The notes below the pieces were generated by a model that saw nothing but the letters and a program-made list of their open reading frames with translations, made no database searches and was not told the DNA's origin. 64,000 nucleotides of DNA from Muribaculaceae bacterium Isolate-110 (HZI) (GTDB lineage: Bacteria; Bacteroidota; Bacteroidia; Bacteroidales; Muribaculaceae). Positions 1 through 10,350 of this stretch are shown one piece after another; position 1 is the stretch's first letter; each line of letters begins with the position of its first letter. The position numbers were made by a program, and so were the translations under genes. Location of the stretch: the NCBI GenBank assembly GCA_003762875.1, contig RIBL01000001.1, positions 124,001-188,000 of the forward strand. The letters run 5' to 3'.

Positions 1-1
1 A

Positions 2-43
2 CGTCTCGCACATATCAAGTTCCTGTCAGAGATGGGCAACTGA
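2..43 (+). CDS. Possible 3' end of an upstream gene
   Basis: Frame 2 is open from the window edge and ends with TGA at 41-43, giving a 13-residue tail (RLAHIKFLSEMGN). It lies 57 bases before ftsE. It is too short to identify and could be chance. Confidence 0.3.
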   Translation, partial: RLAHIKFLSEMGN

Positions 44-100
44 TGATGCCTCCCCGCGTGTTATTAAACACCCTCTTATATACAATCATAAAGTTGAGCC

Positions 101-763
101 ATGCCTTCAGTGATAGACTATAGAGATGTAACCATCCACCGCAACTCGCTTATAACTCTCAAGAATGTGAGTCTTAAAGTAAAGCAGGGCGAGTTTGTGT
201 ACATTATCGGCAAGGTCGGCAGCGGTAAGTCGAGTCTGCTCAAATCGCTCTATGCCGACGTGCCCGTGGCATCCGGAAGCGCGCATGTGCTTGATTATGA
301 CTTGCGTTCGATACGGAGCCGTGACATACCTTATCTGCGGCGTCAGATAGGTATCGTCTTTCAGGACTTCCGTCTGCTCACAGACCGTAGTGCCGAGGAT
401 AATCTTCGCTTTGTGCTCAAGGCTACCGGCTGGCGCGACAAGGCGGCAATGGACGAGCGTGTCGAGGAGGTGCTCAAAAGTGTAGGCATGACCACCAAGA
501 GCTACAAGAAGCCGTTTGAGCTTTCGGGTGGCGAGCAGCAGCGTCTGGTAATAGCGCGTGCACTTCTCAACAATCCGCCGCTCATACTGGCTGACGAGCC
601 TACCGGAAATCTTGATCCGGCAACTGGAGAGTCGATAGTCAGTCATCTCCACGCAATCGCGCGACAGGGGACTACCGTAATAATGGCGACACACAATATG
701 TCGCTTGTCGAGCAATTTCCGGCCCGCACCCTCGTCTGCGCCCAACGTACCATCAACGAGTAG
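101..763 (+). CDS. ftsE: Cell division ABC transporter ATP-binding protein FtsE
   Basis: This is the ATPase partner of FtsX, which in other bacteria acts at the cytoplasmic face of the division site to control septal peptidoglycan hydrolases. The 220-residue protein has the usual FtsE length and all ABC landmarks: Walker [10 protein letters not shown] (residues 37-45), Q-loop IVFQDF (85-90), signature LSGGEQQR (141-148) and Walker B LILADEP (161-167), followed by TGNLDP and the switch histidine in MATHNM. The text around the Q-loop (FQDFRLL) and the D-loop is typical of FtsE rather than LolD or MacB. No ftsX lies beside it, which is not unusual in Bacteroidales. A strong bidirectional hairpin follows the stop codon. 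Confidence 0.88.
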   Translation: MPSVIDYRDVTIHRNSLITLKNVSLKVKQGEFVYIIGKVGSGKSSLLKSLYADVPVASGSAHVLDYDLRSIRSRDIPYLRRQIGIVFQDFRLLTDRSAEDNLRFVLKATGWRDKAAMDERVEEVLKSVGMTTKSYKKPFELSGGEQQRLVIARALLNNPPLILADEPTGNLDPATGESIVSHLHAIARQGTTVIMATHNMSLVEQFPARTLVCAQRTINE

Positions 764-775
764 CGGGAAAATGAG

Positions 776-851
776 ATTTAAACGTTCTTTAAGGTAAAAT
801 AAAGCCGGTCTTGCAAGTCTGGCTTTATTTTATCTTAAAGAACGTTTAAAT
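776..851. terminator. Long hairpin terminator after ftsE
   Basis: Arms of 31 bases at 776-806 and 821-851 are complementary apart from one G-U pair, around a 14-base loop. Each outer end is A/T rich, so it can act in both directions. The stem is much longer than a typical intrinsic terminator. Confidence 0.7.
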
Positions 852-974
852 ACAAATATCAATAAGACTCTTAATTGTTTATATATTTGTCGCATACATT
901 GTCAGGATGGGTGTGGGTTACATTATATAACATAATTGGTAGTTTTGTGTCGTGTCAATATCATTGCCAAGATG

Positions 975-982
975 TATATTTG
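975..982 (+). promoter_or_regulatory. Candidate -7 element for the LruC-like gene
   Basis: TATATTTG fits the Bacteroidetes TAnnTTTG element and lies 43 bases before the ATG at 1025. I see no well-placed TTTG -33 element. A second TATATTTG lies at 892-899. Confidence 0.4.
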
Positions 983-1024
983 CAGTGCTTGTAGCTGATA
1001 AATCTTAACATCAATAACATAGTA

Positions 1025-1795
1025 ATGATACAAAGACTAAATTTACCTACATTATCCACATTTATTACTTGTGCGGCGACTTGTGCTTTGACCTCTTGTG
1101 CACTTGAAACTCTTGAAATCCCCGATGGGGAAAGATATACGCGCGAGTTTATAAAACAACTTGGGCCGATTGATTCGAGCCATGACTGGAATCTATCACA
1201 GCGAGTCACTCTCAAGTTTGCTTCGGCAGTGCGTAAGAATGTGGCTACTGTCAATGTCTACAACAAGATGCCCGGCAGCCCGGGATGTCAGATTGCCGCC
1301 TGTATCAGACCGGACGTGGATAGCTTCAGTTTTGATTACCCGGGCACGGCTTTGTTTGCCTGGGTTGATGGCCGTGATGCTGACGGCAATGTGATATTCG
1401 GAGATTATTATAAGATTAAAGATGGACTTATCACTCTTGGAGAGATCGGGTCACGCGCAGTGACATTTCCGTCAGGAATATATACATGTGAAGACATTTC
1501 AGCCTACAAGGCATATGACGTCGAGGCTATTTTTGACAAACCTTACGGTGAATCGGACAGGACAGTCGTAGATTATAGATGGACACCGTCTGACAGATCG
1601 GTATTTGGAAACTTCTCCAATGCATATAACCATGCTTTGTGGGAGCGTTATGACTTTTCAGGCAAGACATCTTCAGATGTGTTTGCCGAAGTGGTCGAGA
1701 GTATTGAAAAAATCAATCTCACGAATGCCGAGCGTGCGGAGACAGTTGTATATAGTAAGGAAATCAATAATACAGCTAACAAGTTTGCTGAATAA
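1025..1795 (+). pseudogene. LruC-like lipoprotein, N-terminal part, cut by in-frame TAA
   Basis: This encodes 256 residues of a secreted lipoprotein that should continue for about 820 more. The N-terminus is a lipoprotein signal (hydrophobic run, then ALTSCA). The following text (FIKQLGPIDSSHDWN) resembles the start of the LruC/DUF4842-type surface lipoproteins of Bacteroidetes. The stop is TAA at 1793-1795. The same frame then stays open to 4255, and the residues just after the stop (SFNNNPWPFHLGNGNGAF) read as a natural continuation. The break is therefore a base substitution, not a frameshift. As it stands the gene would yield a truncated lipoprotein. Read-through or a sequencing error cannot be excluded. 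Confidence 0.75.
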
Positions 1796-4255
1796 AGTTT
1801 CAATAACAATCCTTGGCCATTTCATCTTGGCAACGGTAACGGTGCTTTTCTTGTTCAGGAGACAGAAAGGGAAGATGACGAGCGCGATTTTTCAAAGCTT
1901 GACGGTAAGATTGTGTTGTGGCAGGGCATAAAGAAGTATAGCTGGTATCAGGATGGTCGAGAGCATACCGGTTACTTCTGGGATGCCGGCAGTGAGTGGG
2001 GACTTGTGCTCAACAAGGCCTACACGATGTCATACATAGTCAATCGTAAACATCTACCATATATAAGAATGTGTGTCAGGGTCTACTATTCGCTCGAGAG
2101 TGAACGTGTGCCGGCATTTGAATGGTGTGAGCCATCGACTGTCAAATGTTATGCGGCCGATGGTTCGGAGTGTGGTGAGGTTACGGACATGACTCATAGG
2201 GTGATATCTGTTGAGCCTCCAGCTTCGAGATCATGGCGTATAACCAATAACTGGCTTATCAACGGAGAGTATTTACCACTGAGCTGTTTTAAAAATGGGG
2301 AGTTGGATGTGTCACCGGCTCATGACGAGCGAACATCTGACGGGCTGTATGTATCTAAAATAATTCTCGATGGAGAGCAGATAGAAGAACTGTTTGCTAT
2401 GGATAAAGCTGTCATACGTGGCCATGGGCTTGTAATTGACCGTGTGACCGTGCAGCTTCTTGATGTTGATGATACTCCGGCGATACCCGGGAAAGTATTA
2501 AAGCCGGCGGGAGAGGCTCCGCTTAACGAAGCATTGAAATTCTATGCTGTGAAGAATGATGGCCGCTATCTGGAACCCAATTTTGACGATGATTCGCCAG
2601 GTACATCTCTTCAAGAGTTGATGAATCTTGTCGGCGAGCATGGAGTGTTTAACGAAGGAGTCAACAAGCAGTCTCACTTATGCAACATGATCCGTTATAA
2701 GGACAGATTGCCGTCAATGAGCGAGGGAGTGACGTTTGAAGTAGGTGATGATGGCAGTGGAGGCAGCGAAGTGGCACTTCACTTCCTTTACGGAGCGACT
2801 GGATTCAATGATTGTTTCGGATATTTCTATTATAAGGGAGAGAGGCCTACGGGCGAAGAACTTATGAAGTTGCCAAAGTATATACTCATACATAATGCAC
2901 GTCCGCAGCGTAATCTGATGGCGAGTACGGATGGCCGTGCATGGTATCACCGGCCCTATCATACCGGCTTGGATGATGTGGTGAGTCAGATCGACGATGG
3001 GACGTTTGAGGGGGACGTGCCACGTATACGCCGCAGTCAGTATAAACTCGTAAATTTCGGTTATGGCGATACGCCTGACCCTATTGGGTCAACAAAATTT
3101 GAGGCTGGGACCAAAATTGGTTTCTTTATGATTCTGTCGGGTTATACAAAGTTTTGGGGCGGAAAAGATAATTATAGGAATGTGGAGGATGAAACCATAC
3201 GATGGATGACATGTGACGATATGGTTGTAACGCCATCGGATATAGCATTTTCATTTCCCGAAATGAATCGTGATATTGGCCATGTGTTCTCAGTAAATCA
3301 TCGTCATGATGTGTGTGGAGATGGAGATCCGGACAATCGGGGCGGTTATAAGTATCAGCCACAGGATATGGAGGATGCCGGATTTATGGCATTCACACGT
3401 TACAGCTATGGCGGTTATCCGTTGCTTAGTGTCGAGGACTGGGGTGTCAAGGGTGACCACGATATGAACGATATGATATTTTATGTAAGCGGAGTCAAAA
3501 CCGATGATGTAAAGCCTGTCGGTACTCCTGTCGTGCAGCAGAGCTGGCTTCTGCTTGCTGAAGACCTAGGCGGAACGTTTGACCTTGATTTTAATGACGC
3601 CGTTATCGGGATTTCGCATGTGGCTACCAATATGGAGGCCGATGATGAAGGAGTAGGTGGTGACTCGTCTCGCGAGACAACCTATGGGCGAGTCTATCTC
3701 ACGGGCCTTGCAGCCGGAGGCACATTGCCGTTGGAGGTGTTATATGACGGTCGACCGATAAGCGACTATGATATCCAGGCCAAGAATATAAAGTATTTTC
3801 ACGAGTGGTTCGGACTTGATGCTCCTCGCGTCACAAATGCTATGGGATTTGATTCGGATCGAGTGCGTTCATTTCTACTGTCGGGTATACCGAGTTTTAA
3901 TATAGCACCGACTGTCGGTGCGACACATTCGGCAGGTACTGCTTTGAGCCAGTTTTCGATAGTCGTTTGGCGTGACGGAGAGCGCAAGGAGTTGAGACAG
4001 TTCTGGACCGGAGGTGCGGAAGGTGTCGGTGAGATGGATCTGGCTGCACCTCAGTTACTGATTATACCGACTTCACCCGACGATATATCCTGCTGGAGGT
4101 ATCCTTATGAATGTACGCCTATCTATGAGGCCTATCCTGGATTTAAAGAGTGGGTTGGAGACAAGAACAAAGCTGTGGATTGGTATAAGGAGGCTAACCG
4201 TGATCAGAGAGTTAAGGTTGTCAATCATGGCTGGAATGGGTATGAGAGCAAGTAG
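1796..4255 (+). pseudogene. LruC/DUF4842-like surface lipoprotein, C-terminal part
   Basis: This is the larger part of the same interrupted gene. The first ATG after the stop is at 1913, giving 780 residues without any export signal, so translation from there would leave an envelope protein in the cytoplasm. Two acidic segments typical of the family are visible: GDHDMNDMIFYVSG, near residue 811 of the joined protein, and LGGTFDLDFNDAVIGISHV, near residue 853. The D-x-N-D pattern resembles the calcium-binding-like DUF4114 and LruC C-terminal repeats. Joined length is about 1,076 codons. Codon use and frame stay intact over 2.4 kb, so the nonsense mutation looks recent. The function of LruC proteins is not established; surface exposure is inferred. 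Confidence 0.75.
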
Positions 4256-4302
4256 AAGGTTGTATGATTTGTCACGTATTAAGCTCTACATCGGCTAAAT
4301 AA

Positions 4303-4346
4303 GAAAAAGTGAAACCCGGTCTTGATTGGCCGGGTTTCACTTTTTC
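4303..4346. terminator. Bidirectional terminator between the LruC-like gene and trpB
   Basis: A perfect 17-bp stem (4303-4319 with 4330-4346) has a 10-base loop. A5 begins one arm and T5 ends the other, so it can serve both converging genes. Confidence 0.8.
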
Positions 4347-4361
4347 GTTTATAACAGTTGT

Positions 4362-5723
4362 TTAGAGGTTTTCGAGGTTTTTCTCGATTTCTTCGTCGGA
4401 GACAGTGTAGTTGATGAGGTCGCCTGAGAGGTATTTGTCATATGAAGCCATGTCGACGAGTCCGTGGCCCGAGAGGTTGAAGAGGATTACCTTTTCTTCG
4501 CCCGGCTGGAGTTTTTTGACTTCGCGTATGGTGGCTGCGATGGCGTGGCACGACTCGGGGGCCGGGATGATGCCTTCGGCGCGAGCGAAGAGACATCCGG
4601 CCTCGAATGATTCGAGCTGGTCGATGTCTACGGCTTCCATCAGTCCGTCCTTGAGCAACTGGCTTACGATTACGCCGGCACCGTGGTAGCGCAGACCTCC
4701 GGCATGGATGTTGGCCGGCTGGAAGTTATGGCCGAGCGAGAACATGGGCAGGAGCGGAGTGTAGCCTGCTTCGTCGCCAAAGTCGTAGCAGAATTTGCCC
4801 TTGGTGAGCTTGGGGCACGACGAGGGTTCGGCTGCGATAAATCTCGTGTGGTCCTTGCCCTCCTCGCCGGCAATCTTGTGGCGCATGAAGGGGAAAGAGA
4901 TACCACCGAAGTTGGAGCCGCCACCGAAGCAAGCTATCACCATGTCGGGATATTCGCCGGCCATCTCCATCTGCTTTTCGGCTTCGAGGCCGATTACAGT
5001 CTGATGGAGTGTGACGTGACTCAGCACGGAGCCGAGGGTGTATTTGCAGTCGGGGGTGGTGCGTGCCAGCTCGACGGCTTCGGAGATGGCTGTGCCGAGC
5101 GAGCCCTGGCAGTTGGGGTTGACCGTGAGGATGTCCTTGCCGGCGCGGGTCGACATGGAGGGCGACGGGGTCACCTGTGCTCCGTAGGTCTGCATGATGC
5201 TGCGGCGGTAGGGTTTCTGTTCATAGGAAATTTTTACCTGATAGACGGCAGCTTCGAGTCCGAATAACGAGGCTGCGTATGAGAGCGATGCACCCCACTG
5301 GCCCGCTCCGGTCTCGGTGGTGACGTTTTTGACACCATCTTTCTTGCAGTAGTAAGCCTGTGGAATGGCCGAGTTGAGCTTATGGGAACCCATAGGCGAC
5401 ACGCTTTCGTTTTTGAAATATATATGTGCCGATGTGCCGAGGGCTTTCTCCAGACCGTAGGCGCGCACAAGCGGGGTGGAGCGGTAATACTTGTACATCT
5501 CTCTGACCTCGTCGGGGATGGGTATCCAGCGGTCGGTCATGTTGAGCTCCTGGTCACTGCACTCGCGGGCAAAGATGGGGTAGAGGTCTTCGGCCTTCAT
5601 GGGCTCGCGTGTCTGCGGGTTGAGCGGAGGCAGCGGCTTGGTTTTCATATCGGCCTGGATGTTGTACCATTCGTGTGGAATCTCGCTTTCGGGAAGGAAA
5701 TATCTTTTGGTTTTTTCTTTCAT
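4362..5723 (-). CDS. trpB: Tryptophan synthase beta chain, TrpB2 type
   Basis: A PLP enzyme that condenses indole (or a related substrate) with serine to make tryptophan. The 453-residue length, the N-terminal segment before the catalytic core, and the motif text (MGSHKLNSA with the PLP lysine at about K115, ETGAGQWG, and the phosphate loop GGGSNFGG near residue 269) mark the TrpB2 subgroup, not the roughly 400-residue TrpB1 that pairs with TrpA. It stands alone with no trp operon genes around it, as is common for TrpB2. Proposed TrpB2 roles are indole salvage and a second tryptophan synthase; the sequence does not decide between them. It converges on the LruC-like gene at a shared terminator. 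Confidence 0.9.
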   Translation of the reverse strand: MKEKTKRYFLPESEIPHEWYNIQADMKTKPLPPLNPQTREPMKAEDLYPIFARECSDQELNMTDRWIPIPDEVREMYKYYRSTPLVRAYGLEKALGTSAHIYFKNESVSPMGSHKLNSAIPQAYYCKKDGVKNVTTETGAGQWGASLSYAASLFGLEAAVYQVKISYEQKPYRRSIMQTYGAQVTPSPSMSTRAGKDILTVNPNCQGSLGTAISEAVELARTTPDCKYTLGSVLSHVTLHQTVIGLEAEKQMEMAGEYPDMVIACFGGGSNFGGISFPFMRHKIAGEEGKDHTRFIAAEPSSCPKLTKGKFCYDFGDEAGYTPLLPMFSLGHNFQPANIHAGGLRYHGAGVIVSQLLKDGLMEAVDIDQLESFEAGCLFARAEGIIPAPESCHAIAATIREVKKLQPGEEKVILFNLSGHGLVDMASYDKYLSGDLINYTVSDEEIEKNLENL

Positions 5724-5837
5724 TTTGAGATTAGGTTTTTGATAAAATTAGTCAAAATTACTCAGAAAATTTCTAATGACAAAGCATGCTATGGTGCGAT
5801 ATATGTTTTTTTACTAATTTTGTGGCTGTTTTTAATG

Positions 5838-5845
5838 TATATTTG
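5838..5845 (+). promoter_or_regulatory. Candidate -7 element before the HAD gene
   Basis: TATATTTG ends 5 bases before the ATG at 5851. If used, transcription would begin at or just inside that codon. This favours either a leaderless message or the internal ATG at 5878 as the true start. Confidence 0.4.
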
Positions 5846-5850
5846 ACAAG

Positions 5851-6477
5851 ATGAACAATACATATAGTAAGAAAGGCATGCTGTTTGACCTCGATGGCGT
5901 GCTTGTGGACAGTGAGGGCGAATATTCAAAATTCTGGGGAGCTATGGGCGACCGTTACGGCCTGGTCTCCACTTTCGCCTCCGACATCAAAGGAACGACC
6001 ATCGGAGAGATATTGCAAAATTTTCCCGAATCGGACCGCGACGGTATACTTGCTGCGCTTCATGAGTTTGAAGCCAATATGGAGTATCCCGTCTATCCGG
6101 GAGTTATGGAGTTTCTCGGCAGGTTGAAGAAGGCCGGCATACCTTCGGCTATCGTAACGAGTAGCGACAATGTGAAGATGGATTTGCTGTTCGGTCGCCG
6201 TCCGGAGCTGCGTGAGATGGTCAATGTGGTTATCACCGGTTCGATGGTAAGCCGCAGCAAGCCTGATCCGGAGGGTTATCTCAAGGGAGCCGAGCTGATA
6301 GGTGCTCCTGTCGAGGAGTGTTGCGTGTTTGAAGACTCTCTGCAGGGACTTCAGGCCGGACGTTCGTCGGGCGCGACCGTGGTAGGCATCGCCACTACCA
6401 ATTCTCGCGAAAAAGTGGCTCCGCTGGCCGACATAACTGTGGACAGGTTTGAGGAGATATTGTCGTTGGAATTGTAA
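5851..6477 (+). CDS. HAD-superfamily phosphatase, beta-phosphoglucomutase-like
   Basis: A predicted cytoplasmic phosphatase or phosphomutase of the HAD family. Motif I is DLDGVLVDSE (residues 13-22) with the two catalytic aspartates. Motif II is VTSSD, the motif III lysine is in RSKPDPEGYL, and motif IV is CVFEDSLQGLQAG. The insert after motif I is the helical cap of the subfamily that includes beta-phosphoglucomutases and small sugar-phosphate phosphatases; 208 residues is normal. The substrate cannot be read from the sequence. The annotated ATG gives nine extra residues before MLFDLDG; the ATG at 5878 is a good alternative because a TATATTTG box lies just upstream of 5851. Confidence 0.8.
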   Translation: MNNTYSKKGMLFDLDGVLVDSEGEYSKFWGAMGDRYGLVSTFASDIKGTTIGEILQNFPESDRDGILAALHEFEANMEYPVYPGVMEFLGRLKKAGIPSAIVTSSDNVKMDLLFGRRPELREMVNVVITGSMVSRSKPDPEGYLKGAELIGAPVEECCVFEDSLQGLQAGRSSGATVVGIATTNSREKVAPLADITVDRFEEILSLEL

Positions 6478-6488
6478 CAAACATAAGT

Positions 6489-6540
6489 ATAAAATAGATG
6501 AGAGATGACTGTCACGGCAGTCATCTCTCATCTATTTTAT
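6489..6540. terminator. Bidirectional hairpin between the HAD gene and plsC
   Basis: A perfect 23-bp stem (6489-6511 with 6518-6540) has a 6-base loop. It lies between two converging genes that end at 6477 and 6556. Confidence 0.75.
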
Positions 6541-6555
6541 AGTTTTGGCGATGTG

Positions 6556-7308
6556 TCAGTCTGTCCTTGATCTTGACAGAGGGGTTGACTCGCGGACCGG
6601 AAGCACCGAGGCTATGGCTTCGCGGCTCTGCTCCATGAGTGCGGCGAGGTCGTGTCCGTCGCAGCCGGGGTGGATTGGCTTGTGGATGGTAATCCTTATA
6701 TGTCCGGGGCGGGGGAGAAACTTGAATCTCGGCAATACGTCGAAAGCACCGTCGATGGTGACCGGCACCACGGGGAGATTAAACTCCACGGCCAGTTTGT
6801 AGGCACCCTTTTTGAAACGCCTCATATTGCCGTCCCAAGAGCGGGCTCCTTCGGGGAAGACCGTGAGCGACATGCCTCCGCGCAATTGCTTCTCGGCCTC
6901 GTGCATGGTGCGTCGAGTCGCGCTAACCGAAGAATTGTCGACAAATATCTGTCCGGCGGCTTTGCATGCCCATCCGACAAAGGGAATCTTGCGCAGACTC
7001 TCCTTCATCATCCAGCGGAAATTGTGGCCGAGATATCCGAAAAGCGAGAATATGTCATATGCGCCCTGATGGTTGGCGACAAATACATAAGATGTGTGCT
7101 GGTCGATGTTGCCGCGGCCTTTCACTTCGACTGACACAAATGCAAGCCGGCAGAATATCCTCGCCCATATGACCTCGGGGTAGTAGCCCCACCAGCGTCC
7201 GTAGCCAAGGGCCGAACCGATGACTGTCGTCAGGGCTATAATTATTGTAGAGACTACAATTATGGGACAAAAGATGAAAATCTGGTAAATTCTATATAGA
7301 AGAAGCAT
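6556..7308 (-). CDS. plsC: 1-acyl-sn-glycerol-3-phosphate acyltransferase
   Basis: This enzyme acylates lysophosphatidic acid to phosphatidic acid in membrane phospholipid synthesis. The protein has an N-terminal membrane segment (residues 8-36) followed by the acyltransferase domain. The catalytic HX4D motif is NHQGAYD (His80, Asp85) and the substrate-binding motif is FPEGARS (151-157). Its 250-residue length is normal. On the minus strand a CAAAAGTA box (7332-7339, reading TACTTTTG) lies 24 bases before the start and is a plausible -7 element. Related acyltransferases (lyso-ornithine lipid or hemolysin-like) share these motifs, so the exact acceptor is inferred. Confidence 0.85.
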   Translation of the reverse strand: MLLLYRIYQIFIFCPIIVVSTIIIALTTVIGSALGYGRWWGYYPEVIWARIFCRLAFVSVEVKGRGNIDQHTSYVFVANHQGAYDIFSLFGYLGHNFRWMMKESLRKIPFVGWACKAAGQIFVDNSSVSATRRTMHEAEKQLRGGMSLTVFPEGARSWDGNMRRFKKGAYKLAVEFNLPVVPVTIDGAFDVLPRFKFLPRPGHIRITIHKPIHPGCDGHDLAALMEQSREAIASVLPVRESTPLSRSRTD

Positions 7309-7379
7309 GATATGAGGGTTGTTTGAGAGTGCAAAAGTAGCTAAAATTCGGTAAGATTAAAGAAAAATTTCTTTAAATA

Positions 7380-7410
7380 TTGTGAGAGCCGTGGATTTGC
7401 ACTATCTTTG
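7380..7410 (+). promoter_or_regulatory. Promoter of the frd/sdh operon
   Basis: TTG at 7380-7382, a 20-base spacer, then TATCTTTG at 7403-7410. Transcription would start near 7417, leaving a leader of about 60 bases before the cytochrome b gene. Confidence 0.6.
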
Positions 7411-7477
7411 CATTGAAAAAAGATTGTACGAAAAATATCAATTATTCAATAAATTCTAATTTTTACTCAACACTACT

Positions 7478-8248
7478 ATGTGGTTAACATGCTCATCAAT
7501 AGGACGCAAGTTTGTGATGGCACTCACAGGAGTCTGCCTTGTCCTATTTGTCACGTTTCACTGTCTGATGAATGGTGTCGCACTCTTCTGGCCTTCGGGC
7601 TATAATGCCGTGTGCGAATTTCTGGGTGCCAACTGGTATGCTCTCGTAGCGTCTCTTGGCCTTGCCGCACTTTTCATCATTCACATTGTTTATGCCACCT
7701 GGCTGACGCTTCAGAATCGTCGTGCCCGTGGCGCGGACCGTTATGCAATTGCCGGCGCAGCTCCCGGCGTAGAATGGTCGTCAAAGAATATGCTTGTGCT
7801 CGGTATCGTGATACTTGCATTTCTCGTAGTTCACCTTATCCAGTTCTGGGCCAAGATGCAGCTTGCCGAGATACTTGGCGAAGAGTATGTATACAACGGT
7901 GTTGAGGTGCATCCCGCCAACGGCATGGCCTTTATCTACATCGCTTTCTCTCAGATCTGGACTCCAATCGTTTACATCATCGGCTTTATCGCTCTGTGGT
8001 TTCACATGAATCATGGATTCTGGTCAATGATGCAGACCGTAGGCTGGAACGGTGACACATGGATGCCCCGTCTCAAGACTATCGCTGCCTGGTGGACTTC
8101 GATTGTCGTAGGTCTCTTTATCATTCAGGCTGTCGTATTCACCGTCAAGGCCAACAGTTGCTGTGACGTTACAGCTCTTTGCTCTGGTGAAGAGTGTGTG
8201 GTGGAAGTTGTAGACAGCTGCTGCGCTTCTGAGATAATCACTGAATAA
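7478..8248 (+). CDS. frdC: Fumarate reductase/succinate dehydrogenase cytochrome b subunit
   Basis: This is the membrane anchor that carries haem b and exchanges electrons with quinone for the FrdAB catalytic dimer. Five hydrophobic segments are visible (about residues 12-36, 45-72, 105-130, 150-180 and 195-222), each with histidines suited to haem binding (for example VTFHCLMNG and [10 protein letters not shown]). This matches the single-subunit, two-haem type found in Bacteroidetes and Bacillus. In anaerobic Bacteroidales the complex works mainly as fumarate reductase in succinate production. The C-terminal tail after the last membrane segment is unusual: about 35 residues with six cysteines (SCC, C, C, SCC). 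It is followed 44 bases later by frdA. Confidence 0.88.
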   Translation: MWLTCSSIGRKFVMALTGVCLVLFVTFHCLMNGVALFWPSGYNAVCEFLGANWYALVASLGLAALFIIHIVYATWLTLQNRRARGADRYAIAGAAPGVEWSSKNMLVLGIVILAFLVVHLIQFWAKMQLAEILGEEYVYNGVEVHPANGMAFIYIAFSQIWTPIVYIIGFIALWFHMNHGFWSMMQTVGWNGDTWMPRLKTIAAWWTSIVVGLFIIQAVVFTVKANSCCDVTALCSGEECVVEVVDSCCASEIITE

Positions 8249-8292
8249 TCCTGCGGGAACTATTTTACGAACTAAAAAAATCACTACCAGAT

Positions 8293-10320
8293 ATGGCAGA
8301 CATAAAGAACCTCGAGGGGATGATTGACTCCACCCCCATCATGAAGGATTATGCCGACATCGAGTCCTCAAAACTTCCTGAATTTCAGATAGACTCCAAG
8401 ATTCCCGAAGGACCCTTGGCTCAGAAGTGGACCAACTATAAGGCTCACCAGAAGCTCGTCAACCCCGCCAACAAGCGTAACCTTGACGTTATTGTAGTAG
8501 GTACCGGTCTGGCCGGCGCATCGGCAGCCTCGACTCTCGGCGAGCTTGGATTTAATGTGCTCAACTTCTGCATCCAGGACTCACCCCGCCGCGCTCACTC
8601 TATCGCAGCACAGGGCGGTATAAATGCAGCCAAAGACTATCAGAACGACGGTGACTCGGTGTATCGTCTCTTCTACGATACAATCAAGGGCGGTGACTTC
8701 CGCTCGCGCGAAGCCAACGTATATCGTCTGGCCGAGGTGTCAAACAACATCATCGACCAGTGTGTGGCCCAGGGTGTCCCCTTTGCACGCGAATATGGCG
8801 GCCTGCTTGCCAACCGTTCATTCGGCGGCGCACAGGTGTCACGTACATTCTATGCCAAGGGCCAGACCGGCCAGCAGCTCCTGCTCGGAGCCTATTCGTC
8901 GCTCAACCGTCAGATCAAGAAGGGCACCGTCAAGTCGTTCAACCGTCGCGAGATGCTCGACATCGTTATCATCGACGGCCGTGCCCGCGGTATCATCGTG
9001 CGCAACCTTGTGACAGGTGAGCTGGAACGTTATGCAGCACATGCCGTAGTGCTCGCCACCGGTGGCTACGGACGCGCATTCTTCCTCTCGACCAACGCTA
9101 TGGGCTGCAACGGCTCTGCCGCTGTCCAGGCTTTCAAGAAGGGTGCTTATCTTGCCAACCTCGCGTTCACTCAGATTCACCCCACATGTATCCCCGTCCA
9201 CGGAGAGGACCAGTCGAAACTTACCCTTATGAGCGAGTCGCTCCGTAACGACGGCCGTATCTGGGTGCCTAAGAAAAAGGAGGATGCCGAGGCTATCCGT
9301 GCAGGCAAGAAGAAACCTACCGATATTCCCGATGAGGACCGCGACTTCTATCTCGAGCGTCGTTATCCCGCCTTCGGCAACCTTTGTCCCCGTGACATCG
9401 CCAGCCGCGCAGCCAAGGAGCGTTGCGATGCCGGCTATGGCGTAGGTACAGGCAACGCCGTATATCTCGACTTCAAGTATGCCATCGAGCGTCTTGGCGA
9501 GGATGTTGTACGCGACCGTTACGGCAACCTCTTCGACATGTATCAGATGATCTCTGATGACAACCCCTACCAGACCCCGATGATGATCTTCCCCGCCAGC
9601 CACTACACCATGGGCGGTATCTGGGTTGACTATGAGCTCCAGACTTCGGTCAAGGGTCTCTTCGCTCTGGGTGAGTGTAACTTCTCTGACCACGGTGCCA
9701 ACCGTCTCGGTGCGTCGGCTCTCATGCAGGGTCTCGCCGACGGCTACTTCGTGATACCTTACACCATGCAGAACTATCTCAGCGACCAGATCAAGGTGCC
9801 TCACTTCACCACCGATACCAAGGAGTTTGACGAGGCTGAGAAGGGTGTACGCGAGCGTATTCAGAAACTCATGAGCATCAAGGGTACCAAGTCGCCCGAC
9901 CAGATACACAAGCGTCTCGGTCACGTGATGTGGAACCTCGTAGGCATGGGCCGTACCCTCCAGAGTCTTGTAAAGGCTCTCGACGAGGTCGAGGAGGTAC
10001 GCAAGGAGTTCTACACCGATCTCCGCATCGTAGGCCGTGCCGATGATCTCAACCAAGAGCTCGAAAAGGCTCTCCGTCTCGAGGACTTCCTCGTGATAGC
10101 CAAGATGATGGCCATCGACGCCCTCAACCGCAACGAGTCGTGTGGCGCACACTTCCGCGAGGAGTATCAGTTGGCCGACGGTGAGGCTGCCCGTAACGAC
10201 AAGGACTACATGTATGTGTCGTGCTGGAAATATACCGGCGAAAACGAAAAGCCCATCCTTCTCAAAGAGCCCCTCAACTACACCGAGATCAAGGTTCAGA
10301 CCCGTAACTATAAGTCATAA
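8293..10320 (+). CDS. frdA: Fumarate reductase/succinate dehydrogenase flavoprotein subunit
   Basis: The catalytic subunit interconverts fumarate and succinate. It has the dinucleotide-binding [10 protein letters not shown] near residue 70, the histidine for covalent FAD in [13 protein letters not shown] (about residue 101), the substrate-site text [10 protein letters not shown], and the C-terminal FAD loop [19 protein letters not shown]. Its 675-residue length is typical of the Bacteroidetes/B-type enzyme and longer than the E. coli one. It is the middle gene of a three-gene operon, with 44 bases before it and 30 bases after it. Codon use is strongly biased, as expected for a highly expressed central metabolic gene. 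Confidence 0.93.
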   Translation: MADIKNLEGMIDSTPIMKDYADIESSKLPEFQIDSKIPEGPLAQKWTNYKAHQKLVNPANKRNLDVIVVGTGLAGASAASTLGELGFNVLNFCIQDSPRRAHSIAAQGGINAAKDYQNDGDSVYRLFYDTIKGGDFRSREANVYRLAEVSNNIIDQCVAQGVPFAREYGGLLANRSFGGAQVSRTFYAKGQTGQQLLLGAYSSLNRQIKKGTVKSFNRREMLDIVIIDGRARGIIVRNLVTGELERYAAHAVVLATGGYGRAFFLSTNAMGCNGSAAVQAFKKGAYLANLAFTQIHPTCIPVHGEDQSKLTLMSESLRNDGRIWVPKKKEDAEAIRAGKKKPTDIPDEDRDFYLERRYPAFGNLCPRDIASRAAKERCDAGYGVGTGNAVYLDFKYAIERLGEDVVRDRYGNLFDMYQMISDDNPYQTPMMIFPASHYTMGGIWVDYELQTSVKGLFALGECNFSDHGANRLGASALMQGLADGYFVIPYTMQNYLSDQIKVPHFTTDTKEFDEAEKGVRERIQKLMSIKGTKSPDQIHKRLGHVMWNLVGMGRTLQSLVKALDEVEEVRKEFYTDLRIVGRADDLNQELEKALRLEDFLVIAKMMAIDALNRNESCGAHFREEYQLADGEAARNDKDYMYVSCWKYTGENEKPILLKEPLNYTEIKVQTRNYKS

Positions 10321-10350
10321 ACAATCCCCCGATTTTTTATCTGAAGCAAA

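Noticed and set aside
1025-4255. A frameshift as cause of the split LruC-like gene
   Set aside because: Both parts are in the same frame, so only the stop codon separates them.
4683-5267. Plus-strand open frame inside trpB
   Set aside because: It lies opposite a well-supported conserved gene and has low-complexity Gly/Ala/Val-rich text.
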